From: an uncultured Alphaproteobacteria bacterium
GTDB lineage: Bacteria > Pseudomonadota > Alphaproteobacteria > RF32 > CAG-239
Assembly: GCA_934254915.1 (NCBI GenBank)
Contig: CAKQMH010000008.1
Location: 15,646-79,645 of the forward strand
Direction of reading: 5' to 3'
DNA: 64,000 nucleotides
Part shown: piece by piece, positions 1 through 7,129 of the stretch
Layout of the letters: each line of letters begins with the position of its first letter
How positions within the stretch are numbered: the stretch's first letter is position 1
Translations under genes and position numbers: made by a program
Notes under the pieces: model-generated
What the model saw: the letters and a program-made list of their open reading frames with translations, nothing else
Told to the model about the DNA's origin: nothing
Databases searched by the model: none

Positions 1-2
1 AA

Positions 3-812
3 TTGGTGGAAGATAATATTCCCGATTGGAGTACTAATACTGTTATGACTACATCAGCCGGAGGTTTTTTGGATGATAGCGGATATCAAGTCGGACAAGG
101 ATTAGCACAAGGGATTTTGTCTTATCAATCAAAAGCTTATGCTGCAAGCAGACAGAGTGATTTGCCGGAATTAGAGCATAAGTTCTCAGTGAGGGTAGAA
201 AATACCGAAGATGTGGTTGAGCGCAGTGATATCGGTCCTTTAGGGTTGGCTAAGGCACAGTTTCATGATACTTATATAATTTCACAGTCGGAAGACAGCA
301 TAATTATTGTTGACCAGCATGCGGCTCACGAACGAATCGTTATGGAAAAACTTAAAGAAAGTTTGCGCCAAGACGGACGGGTTGCTTCACAAATGTTGTT
401 GATTCCGGAAATTGTCGATTTAGACTTGCCGGAAAAAAATCGTATTGTGGCGGCAGCACCGGAATTGGCGAAATTGGGGCTTGTGGTTGAGGAATTCGGA
501 GCAACGGAAGTTATTGTTCGAGAAACACCGGCGTTGTTGGGTGAGGTCGACGCTAAATCGTTGATTCATGATTTAGCTGAGGAAATGGCTGAATGGGGCA
601 ACGGTTTTGAGTTGACGGAAAAATTACACTTGGTTTGCGCAACTATTGCCTGTCACGGGTCAGTAAGAGCCGGACGACGACTGACAATAGAAGAGATGAA
701 CCACTTATTACGTGATATGGAAAAGACTCCGCATTCAGGACAATGCAACCACGGGAGACCGACTTATGTGGAGTTAAAAATCAAGGATATTGCCAAACTT
801 TTTGACAGGTGA
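3..812 (+). CDS. mutL: DNA mismatch repair protein MutL, C-terminal part (5' end outside window)
   Basis: Partial gene: the frame is open at the left edge, so the N-terminal GHKL ATPase part lies outside the window. What is visible is the linker end and the C-terminal dimerisation/endonuclease domain. The motif DQHAAHERIVME fits the DQHA(X)2E(X)4E metal-binding endonuclease signature of MutL proteins that nick DNA themselves. The later ACHGSVRAG and CNHGRPTY blocks are the other conserved pieces of the same active site. This suggests methyl-independent mismatch repair in which MutL makes the nick after MutS recognition; that is family knowledge plus inference. A ZIP transporter gene follows 7 bp after the stop. 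The TTG at position 3 is not the real start. Confidence 0.95.
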   Translation: MVEDNIPDWSTNTVMTTSAGGFLDDSGYQVGQGLAQGILSYQSKAYAASRQSDLPELEHKFSVRVENTEDVVERSDIGPLGLAKAQFHDTYIISQSEDSIIIVDQHAAHERIVMEKLKESLRQDGRVASQMLLIPEIVDLDLPEKNRIVAAAPELAKLGLVVEEFGATEVIVRETPALLGEVDAKSLIHDLAEEMAEWGNGFELTEKLHLVCATIACHGSVRAGRRLTIEEMNHLLRDMEKTPHSGQCNHGRPTYVELKIKDIAKLFDR

Positions 813-819
813 GGTTGAA

Positions 820-1596
820 ATGATCAGTCAGGTATTTTTGCAAGGATTTTGGGCGGCTTTGGCCGCCGGATTAGTTACTGGTATCGGCGGTTTCGGTATT
901 TTCTTAAAAAAGCGCTATCTTAAATCAGAAATTAATCAGCTGCTGAATTTGGCGGCCGGAGTTATGCTGGCAGCATCGTTTTTTTCGTTGTTAGTTCCGT
1001 CGATGAACGAAATAACGGCCGAAGCAGAAAATATTTATACCGCATCTTTAGGTTTTGTGGCAGCAGTTTTCAGCGGTGTTTTGTTGGTCTGGATTTTGAA
1101 TCTGCTGATTCCGCATGAGCATAATGCCATGGGGCATCACGGACCGCATTTTGATTTGAAAAAGGCCTGGTTATTTATAATCGCCATAACGCTGCACAAA
1201 CTTCCCGAAGGATTGGCCGTCGGGGTTGCTTATGGGGCTGAGGATATAGTCAGCCCGTTGTCGTTGGTCGTAGGAATCGGCGCGCATAACATTCCGGAAG
1301 GGTTGACAATAGCTATATCATTAGTCGGAGCAGGAAGTTCCCGCTTAAAGGCCGCGTTGACGGCTTTGGCTATCGGTTTAGTACAGCCGTTGGGTGCTAT
1401 TGTCGGTTTATTCTTAATGGGAGTTGACTTTAATATTGTGCCATATGGTATGGCTTTGGCCGGAGGAACGTTGCTGTTTGTGGTCGTAAATGAGATTTTG
1501 CCGGAAACATACGGAGCAAAAGAAACCAACAAGTCAGCGGCGGCGGTTTTTGTCGGTTTTATCTTTATGACGTACCTGACAATGGTTTTGGAATAA
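820..1596 (+). CDS. ZIP family divalent metal transporter
   Basis: Polytopic inner-membrane protein of about 258 residues with roughly eight hydrophobic segments. Two segments carry the ZIP metal-site motifs HKLPEGLAVG and HNIPEGLTIA, whose His and Glu residues line the zinc/iron path. A His-containing loop (HEHNAMGHHGPH) precedes the first motif, as in ZupT/ZIP proteins. Likely role is uptake of Zn2+ or related divalent ions; substrate specificity cannot be read from the sequence. I start at ATG 820 because a GAGG ribosome site sits just upstream; an earlier TTG at 790 inside mutL is less likely. It follows mutL by 7 bp and may be co-transcribed with it. Confidence 0.9.
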   Translation: MISQVFLQGFWAALAAGLVTGIGGFGIFLKKRYLKSEINQLLNLAAGVMLAASFFSLLVPSMNEITAEAENIYTASLGFVAAVFSGVLLVWILNLLIPHEHNAMGHHGPHFDLKKAWLFIIAITLHKLPEGLAVGVAYGAEDIVSPLSLVVGIGAHNIPEGLTIAISLVGAGSSRLKAALTALAIGLVQPLGAIVGLFLMGVDFNIVPYGMALAGGTLLFVVVNEILPETYGAKETNKSAAAVFVGFIFMTYLTMVLE

Positions 1597-1673
1597 AACT
1601 TTGAATAAAATGTGCAAAAAAAGATTGACCTTAGCTAAAAGATAATATACATATAGTCCCGTACCACGTTGTT

Positions 1674-1760
1674 GGAGAGTTGGCAGAGTGGTAATGCAGC
1701 AGATTGCTAATCTGTCATCCCGGTTGGGATGCATAGGTTCGAGTCCTATACTCTCCGCCA
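1674..1760 (+). tRNA. tRNA-Ser (anticodon GCU)
   Basis: The acceptor stem GGAGAGT pairs with ACTCTCC, followed by G and an encoded CCA. The anticodon stem-loop CAGATTGCTAATCTG gives anticodon GCT. A long variable arm typical of serine tRNAs (CATCCCGGTTGGGATG) and the T-arm GGTTCGAGTCC are present. It stands alone between the ZIP gene and a terminator. Confidence 0.97.
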
Positions 1761-1764
1761 TAAG

Positions 1765-1795
1765 AAAGCCGTCTTTGCAGACGGCTTTTCGTTTT
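1765..1795 (+). terminator. Rho-independent terminator after tRNA-Ser
   Basis: Perfect stem GCCGTCT / AGACGGC with a four-base loop, flanked by AAA and followed by TTTTCGTTTT. It lies just past the tRNA CCA end. Confidence 0.85.
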
Positions 1796-1814
1796 ATCAG
1801 CAGGATTAAAAAAA

Positions 1815-2387
1815 TTACTGAAATTTTACTAAATTATCAGCTAATTCAATCTCTGTCGGTGAGGAGGTTATAATTGTAGTCAATTGCCGGTTTTCCAGAC
1901 CGGTTAACTCAGTTAAAGCCTTGATGTATTCAAAGTTGCGGCTTTTAATTTCAGCATAATTTAACATTGCAAAATGTCTAATTTGTGATTCTTTATTGAA
2001 TTTTATCAGTTCCGCTTTGGTGGTGTTAGTTCTTTTCATATTTATATAAATTCCTTCATTATTATATTTCCACATGGAACTTGTAGCAAAGTCAGTTGTC
2101 CAGCTGTAGGGAGAGATAAGGTTACCGAAAGAAACCGGATTTATTTTAGTTTTTATTTGGCTTATTTCATCTTCATATCCATCAGCTTTAGCTATAATGG
2201 TCAGAGAAGATGATTCTCGCCCGATATCTACACTACAAGGGGTTGATGAACAAATTAATGCTCCGTTGGCATAAATTTTTATACTACTGATGTTGGAGTC
2301 AAAAGTTAGTTTTTGATTTGAACCGCAGAATATGGTGCCACAAGATGATAATAATAAAACGGCAATGCCAAGAATATATTTTTTCAT
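1815..2387 (-). CDS. Putative PEGA-like lipoprotein
   Basis: 190-residue protein starting with a lipoprotein signal: Lys-Lys, a hydrophobic run, and lipobox LLSSC with the acylated Cys near residue 16. The following segment (KIYANGALICSSTPCSVDIG) resembles a PEGA domain, a small surface-layer beta fold that carries the G-x-x-x-G-x-T-P pattern. The remainder has no recognised domain. It would be anchored in the outer or inner membrane facing the periplasm. A structured non-coding stretch with a terminator-like hairpin lies directly upstream of its start, so it may be attenuated by that leader. Function is unknown. Confidence 0.7.
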   Translation of the reverse strand: MKKYILGIAVLLLSSCGTIFCGSNQKLTFDSNISSIKIYANGALICSSTPCSVDIGRESSSLTIIAKADGYEDEISQIKTKINPVSFGNLISPYSWTTDFATSSMWKYNNEGIYINMKRTNTTKAELIKFNKESQIRHFAMLNYAEIKSRNFEYIKALTELTGLENRQLTTIITSSPTEIELADNLVKFQ

Positions 2388-2417
2388 TTTATAAAACTTC
2401 CTATGTTTTGCTATAAT

Positions 2418-2590
2418 AAAAAAATACCACCGTGATGAGGGGTGGCAGGAAGTTAGAACCTATTTAGGAATAGTGTAGTATATTAGCTATATAATAACGT
2501 ATTTTACTACCTTCCTGCCATAGGCAAAAAGGTAGTTTTTACATCTGTGATTTACAGATAACCTAAAGAGGGTTCTAAACCTCACATCAG
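2418..2590 (-). ncRNA. Candidate structured RNA or leader (multi-helix junction plus terminator)
   Basis: This 365-bp gap holds no gene but is densely self-complementary. Positions 2453-2460 pair perfectly with 2571-2578 (8 bp). Inside that, 2463-2468 pairs with 2562-2567. Three hairpins follow: 2481-2496, 2507-2535 (CTACCTT/AAGGTAG) and 2543-2559 (ATCTGT/ACAGAT). On the minus strand a final hairpin CCACC/GGTGG (2427-2445) runs into seven T's (2418-2424), a plausible terminator. The terminator loop could also pair with 2580-2588, giving an alternative fold. Read on the minus strand it ends about 30 bp before the lipoprotein start, so it is either a leader/attenuator or a free small RNA. No known riboswitch consensus, 6S or tmRNA hallmark was recognised. 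Confidence 0.5.
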
Positions 2591-2752
2591 TAATCAACCG
2601 ATGCAAAGTTAGACTATTTCATAAAGTTAAACGTGTCAAATTAAATTATATACGAAATTTATAACTTGATACTTTGGTTATAGCGGCTCTTTAAGCGCAA
2701 GTTTGGCAGACTATATAGGTCTTAAACCAGATACAAACAGGAGGAAAGGCTA

Positions 2753-3679
2753 ATGAAATATATAAAACTAAGCAATGAAGTAATGATGCCGATAATGGGG
2801 TTGGGAACATGGCAGTCGGCAGCCGGAGAGGTATATCAGGCAGTGCGTTGGGCTTTGAAATTGGGTTATAGGATGTTTGATTGTGCAGCGGTTTATGGAA
2901 ACCAAGCCGAAATCGGGCAAGCCTTTAGTGATGCAATTCGGGAAGACGGCATCAAACGAGAAGAATTGTTTGTAATATCAAAATTGTGGAATGATGCACA
3001 TCAGGTTGAAGATGTACAGCCGGCGTTAAAACAAACCTTGAAAGATTTACAATTGGAGTATTTGGATTTGTATTTAATCCATTGGCCGGTTGCACAGAAA
3101 AAAGGTACGATTATTCCGGAAAAAGCGGCTGATTTTATTTCGCCGGAAGAACTACCTTTGGATATAACCTGGGCTGAAATGGAAAAAATTTATAATAACG
3201 GACAGGCTAAAGCTATAGGTGTTTCGAACTTCAGTCAAACAAAGTTACAAGATTTGGCGGCCAAGGTTGAAATTATGCCGATGGTAAATCAAATCGAAAT
3301 TCATCCGTTGTTGCAGCAAGAAGAGCTGGTGAAATGGGGTGCTAAAAATAATATTGTTACAATGGCTTATTCTCCCTTAGGGTCAGCCAAAGCCGGAGAT
3401 AAGAAGACTATTTTGCATAATGTTGTAATTGAAGATATTGCCAAGCGTGTGAATGCCACTCCGGCGCAAGTGGTTTTGAGTTGGGAAATGAGCCGTGGTT
3501 TGATTGTTATTCCCAAGTCGGTGCATGAAGAGCATTTGCGCGAAAACTTTGCGGCTCAAAATGTTGAGCTGGATAAAGAAGATATTGCCAAAATAAATGC
3601 TTTAGACGAAGGGTATCGCTTTGTTGACGGAGAAGTATTCTCGATACCGGGCAGCGGGTATGAAAACTTGTGGATGTAA
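2753..3679 (+). CDS. Aldo/keto reductase
   Basis: 308-residue NADPH-dependent oxidoreductase with a TIM-barrel fold. The full catalytic tetrad is visible: Asp43 and Tyr48 in DCAAVYGN, Lys77 in ISKLW and His110 in LIHWP. The C-terminal IPKSVHEEHLREN segment matches the NADP-binding loop. Length is normal for the family (about 270-320). It reduces aldehydes or ketones, but the physiological substrate cannot be assigned. The start has a strong GGAGG site seven bases upstream. Its stop codon directly abuts the stop of lpxK on the other strand. Confidence 0.93.
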   Translation: MKYIKLSNEVMMPIMGLGTWQSAAGEVYQAVRWALKLGYRMFDCAAVYGNQAEIGQAFSDAIREDGIKREELFVISKLWNDAHQVEDVQPALKQTLKDLQLEYLDLYLIHWPVAQKKGTIIPEKAADFISPEELPLDITWAEMEKIYNNGQAKAIGVSNFSQTKLQDLAAKVEIMPMVNQIEIHPLLQQEELVKWGAKNNIVTMAYSPLGSAKAGDKKTILHNVVIEDIAKRVNATPAQVVLSWEMSRGLIVIPKSVHEEHLRENFAAQNVELDKEDIAKINALDEGYRFVDGEVFSIPGSGYENLWM

Positions 3680-4627
3680 TCAGTCGTGCTGAAGGAAAGA
3701 GGCCAGAGCGGCAGCGTTATCCCACTCGACACCGATTTCCAAAACTTTAAATTTCGGACGCAGCGATTGCGGAATCTTAACAATGTCTTTGGCGGTGGTG
3801 TAAAGATCGGCAGAAAGCTTTTGAGCTTCCGAAATGAGTTTTTGCAATTCGGTTTCCGTATAGAAATGATGATCGGGAAAGTCATAAGTTTTTATCGGAT
3901 TAAGCCCGCATTGGCGCAACGAATTGTAAAATTTTTCCGGGCGACCGATACCGGCAAAGGCAATGACCTGCGGGTTGGTTATGGCTGGTTTTAGCGGTGT
4001 AATGCGGCCTTTAAATACCGGAATTCCAGGGAAAAAACGCAAGACATTGTGTGTATCATTACCTAAAAGAATGACAGCTTGAATACGCTTGCGGCCAAGA
4101 GTGATAAATTCACGCAAAGGGCCGGACGGGATACAAAAACAATTACCCAGCCCGTATTCACCGTCAATTACCAATAGGGAAATATCTTTGTAGAGGTAGG
4201 GGTTTTGAAAACCATCATCCATAATCAACGTGTCAGCATGATTAAGGATTGCTATTTGAGCGCCTTCAACCCGATTACGGTCAACGACAACCGGTGCCTG
4301 ACGAGCCAAAATAAGCGGTTCATCACCAACTTCGGCAGCGGTATGCTGTGAAGAAACCAATGTTTTTTGCAGTTTTCCACCATAACCGCGCGTTAGAAAA
4401 CACACCAGGTGTCCCTGTTGCTGCAAAATTTGCGCGATTGCAACTGCGGTTGGAGTTTTTCCGCTGCCGCCGGCAGTCAGATTGCCGATACAAATTACAT
4501 GCGCTGATGTTTTACAAGGTTTGGTAAAGGCAATGCGTAAAGCGGAAACAAGTCCGTAAATCAGTCCCAAAGGGTAAAGAATTAACGAAGTAAAATTTAC
4601 TTTATTCCAATGAGATGGAGTCTTCAT
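3680..4627 (-). CDS. lpxK: Tetraacyldisaccharide 4'-kinase
   Basis: 315 residues. LpxK phosphorylates the 4' position of the tetraacyldisaccharide-1-phosphate to make lipid IVA at the inner membrane. The P-loop GGSGKT is at residues 53-58 after an N-terminal membrane-associated helix, and the family motif DDGFQ is at 137-141. It sits directly downstream of waaA with no spacer, in a minus-strand lipid A/Kdo operon, which supports the call. Length matches the family. Confidence 0.95.
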   Translation of the reverse strand: MKTPSHWNKVNFTSLILYPLGLIYGLVSALRIAFTKPCKTSAHVICIGNLTAGGSGKTPTAVAIAQILQQQGHLVCFLTRGYGGKLQKTLVSSQHTAAEVGDEPLILARQAPVVVDRNRVEGAQIAILNHADTLIMDDGFQNPYLYKDISLLVIDGEYGLGNCFCIPSGPLREFITLGRKRIQAVILLGNDTHNVLRFFPGIPVFKGRITPLKPAITNPQVIAFAGIGRPEKFYNSLRQCGLNPIKTYDFPDHHFYTETELQKLISEAQKLSADLYTTAKDIVKIPQSLRPKFKVLEIGVEWDNAAALASFLQHD

Positions 4628-5887
4628 TTAAATATATCCTTTAACTTTATCCATAATACCGTCCAGAACTTTCGATTCACTGGTTGCCCAATTGTAGGCG
4701 AGGCTGCGTTTGGCTTCCAGCAAATCTTTGTTTTCCAGAAGTTGTGATACCAGTTCTTCCAATTCAACCGTATCATTTATCTGCATTATGGCATCAGCTT
4801 TTTTGGCGCGGTTCATGGCATCAGTAAAGTTATGCATATAAGGGCCGACGATAACGGCATCGCGAACGCGCGAAGGTTCGATAAAGTTTTGCCCGCCGTG
4901 CGGAATAAGCGACCCGCCGATAAATACCAAGTTGGCGATATCATACCATAAGCCCATTTCACCGATAGTATCGGCAACATAGATGTTGGTTGCGGTGGTG
5001 ATTTTTTCGTTAGCAGAGCGCAACGCGGTTTTTATATTAAGTTTATGCAGCTCATCGGTTATTTCTTGTCCGCGATTAGGATGGCGCGGAGCAATGATTA
5101 GCAGCAAATCAGGAAATTTAGCTAACAGACGCTGATGAATTTTAGCGACTTTAACTTCCTCGTCATTGTGGGTCGAGCTGGCCAACCATAACGGGCGATT
5201 ATTGATTTGCGTCAGTAGTTCATTTCTTTTTTCTTCATCAATCGGCAGGGGAAGACCGGCATATTTGAGGTTGCCGAGGCAAAGGGCGTCTTTGGCTCCC
5301 AAAACACGCAAACGGTAAGCATCTTCTTCCGACTGTCCCAAACATAACGTAAAACAGGACAGGAGTTCTTTGCTTAAAAAGTCAAATTGCTGCCAACGTT
5401 TGAAGGTTTTGTTGGAAATTCGCCCGTTGATTAAGATTAACGGGATGTTTTTGCGGCGAATACTGGAGAGAATCGCCGGCCAAAATTCAGATTCAAACCA
5501 CAAAACAACGTCCGGATGCCAATATTTGACAAAGCGGGTTGTAAAAATAGGATTATCAATCGGAATAAATTGGTGAAAGGCTCGTTCGGGAAGACGTTTG
5601 TTCATAACATCAGCTGAGGTTACCGTACCGGTAGTTACCATGACGTGAATATCGGGATAGGTTTCGATGATTTTTTGAATAAGCGGCAACATTGAAACCG
5701 ACTCACCGACTGAAGCGCCGTGAAGCCAGACCAATTTGCCTTCCGGACGTTTGAGCGCCGGCCGGCCGATGCGTTCATTAAAGCGTTTGACGTCTTCTTT
5801 GCCGTTTTCTTTACGCTTGTTGATGTAGCGCTTGATAACCAGCGGGTATAAAATTGCAATTAACGTATTATAAATTTTAATAAACAT
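4628..5887 (-). CDS. waaA: 3-deoxy-D-manno-octulosonic acid transferase
   Basis: 419-residue GT30 family enzyme that transfers Kdo from CMP-Kdo to lipid IVA on the cytoplasmic face of the inner membrane. There is an N-terminal hydrophobic anchor, the family block GASVGES near residue 60, SEFWP in the first lobe, and a C-terminal nucleotide-sugar site region GGSLIPHGGQNFIEP. The last motif contains the Glu typical of retaining GT-B sugar transferases. It overlaps the upstream DUF374 gene by one base and abuts lpxK, so the three are surely co-transcribed. Confidence 0.95.
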   Translation of the reverse strand: MFIKIYNTLIAILYPLVIKRYINKRKENGKEDVKRFNERIGRPALKRPEGKLVWLHGASVGESVSMLPLIQKIIETYPDIHVMVTTGTVTSADVMNKRLPERAFHQFIPIDNPIFTTRFVKYWHPDVVLWFESEFWPAILSSIRRKNIPLILINGRISNKTFKRWQQFDFLSKELLSCFTLCLGQSEEDAYRLRVLGAKDALCLGNLKYAGLPLPIDEEKRNELLTQINNRPLWLASSTHNDEEVKVAKIHQRLLAKFPDLLLIIAPRHPNRGQEITDELHKLNIKTALRSANEKITTATNIYVADTIGEMGLWYDIANLVFIGGSLIPHGGQNFIEPSRVRDAVIVGPYMHNFTDAMNRAKKADAIMQINDTVELEELVSQLLENKDLLEAKRSLAYNWATSESKVLDGIMDKVKGYI

Positions 5888-6642
5888 CAGCGATTTCCAT
5901 ATCTTTTCTTTTTGCCGCCGGTAACATCACTCGGCATTACCGGAGTTAAGCCCATTTCTTTGTCACAGTCAAAGTTTATTTGATTTAGTTCAGCTTCCAT
6001 TTGGCGGCGGTATTGTTCAAGCTCATCAGCTGTTGCGTCAGCAGGAATAAACAAAGGAGCGGTAGTTTTAACTATTCCGCGGCCGAACGGGAACGGAATC
6101 ATCATACAGTCCCAAACTTTGGTTAAAAAACGACATTTGTTGACGCTGTAAGTGATACCGACCAGCGGTTTACCGGTTTTTTGCGCAAAATACAGGCAAG
6201 ACTTGGTCAGGTGCATCCGCGGACCGCGCGGACCGTCGGGAATTATGCAAACGGCGGTATCATTTTTGAGCGAACTCATTAACTCAACGGCAGCGCCGTA
6301 GGCGTTTTCATTCGAAGACCCACCGATTGTGCCCAGACCGAATTTTTCCAGCAGACCGGCAATTATACGTCCGTCACGATGAAGAGAAACTAAAGCGTTC
6401 AGTGGTTTTTTCCCGTTCCAAAAGTAGGGCAGCATTAAAGCACGTCCGTGCCAGGCAATCAAAATATTGCCATGATATTCGTCCCACAGCCGGTAATATT
6501 CATCAACCCCGTGTAAAGTCCATTGTGTATGTTTACCTACAAACCCGGCATAGCGGTACAGTATTTCCGAGATTAAATTCATCACGAAAGCTGATTGGAT
6601 GATTTTGCGCAAAGGCTTTTTTATCAGTTTGCTAATTTTCAT
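5887..6642 (-). CDS. DUF374 family lysophospholipid acyltransferase-like protein
   Basis: 251 residues with the DUF374/LPLAT pattern: WHGRALMLPYFW for the acyltransferase H-containing block, SLHRDGRIIA, GGSS, and the IPDGPRGPRM segment that holds the acyl acceptor pocket. A hydrophobic N-terminus suggests membrane association. DUF374 proteins in Alphaproteobacteria lie beside waaA and lpxK, as here, and are thought to act on lipid A or Kdo-lipid intermediates; the exact acyl chain and acceptor are not deducible. It overlaps waaA by one base. Confidence 0.85.
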   Translation of the reverse strand: MKISKLIKKPLRKIIQSAFVMNLISEILYRYAGFVGKHTQWTLHGVDEYYRLWDEYHGNILIAWHGRALMLPYFWNGKKPLNALVSLHRDGRIIAGLLEKFGLGTIGGSSNENAYGAAVELMSSLKNDTAVCIIPDGPRGPRMHLTKSCLYFAQKTGKPLVGITYSVNKCRFLTKVWDCMMIPFPFGRGIVKTTAPLFIPADATADELEQYRRQMEAELNQINFDCDKEMGLTPVMPSDVTGGKKKRYGNR

Positions 6643-6644
6643 CG

Positions 6645-6893
6645 TTATTTACAATTGGTGTCGGTTACACTGATGCCAATAGTTTCATTGTCGGTGATTA
6701 CGACTTCGCCGTGTCCGATTAAAACATCATTGGCGTAAATATCCACATTGTCATTGATATCGCGATCAAGCTCGACAACTGCTCCGCGTCCGAGCTTAAG
6801 CAGCTGATTAACCCGCAGCTCTGCAGAACCGAGGGTTACGGAAATATCAACCATAATATCGTCACTATCAATGGCACTTCTTTTCTGAGGCAT
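6645..6893 (-). CDS. FliN/SpoA-domain protein (flagellar motor switch-like)
   Basis: 82-residue protein that is almost entirely a SpoA (FliN C-terminal) domain. After a short polar head come ISVTLGSAELRVNQLLKLG and GAVVELDRDINDNVDIYAND, then VLIGHGEVVITDNETIGI, the classic FliN pattern. FliN forms the lower C-ring of the flagellar switch. No other flagellar gene is in the window, and this one leads the lipid A operon 2 bp before the DUF374 gene. ATG 6893 is preferred over the TTG at 6896 because GGAG lies seven bases upstream. It may serve motility, or may be a repurposed orphan. Confidence 0.85.
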   Translation of the reverse strand: MPQKRSAIDSDDIMVDISVTLGSAELRVNQLLKLGRGAVVELDRDINDNVDIYANDVLIGHGEVVITDNETIGISVTDTNCK

Positions 6894-7060
6894 CAAAATT
6901 CTCCATTCTTATTGCTTAATGTTATATTACATAATTTTTTTTATTCTGCAAATTATTATTAAACTTATCATATATTTGAATCGGGCAGTGCGGCTTGTGG
7001 ATTAAAAAGTTTGGCATTGCTCAAAAGCAGCGAGTGTGGCAAAAAGTTGATATTGATGTA

Positions 7061-7089
7061 TTGCAGATTGAGAAAAGTCTTCTTATATA
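7061..7089 (+). promoter_or_regulatory. Candidate sigma70 promoter for lon
   Basis: TTGCAG, a 17-base spacer and TATATA lie about 40 bp before the lon start. No convincing alphaproteobacterial heat-shock (RpoH) element was found in the 230-bp gap, although lon is usually heat inducible. Confidence 0.45.
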
Positions 7090-7129
7090 TGTGATATGCA
7101 ATAATCGGTTTTAATTATAAGGTGGCAAA

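Noticed and set aside
790..819. Upstream TTG start for the ZIP transporter
   Set aside because: It would lie inside mutL and lacks a ribosome site, while ATG 820 has one at proper distance.
2418..2590. 6S RNA, tmRNA, RNase P RNA or a known riboswitch
   Set aside because: The architecture is a multi-hairpin junction, not one long 6S-like hairpin. No tmRNA tag or tRNA-like end, no RNase P consensus, and no riboswitch core was recognised.
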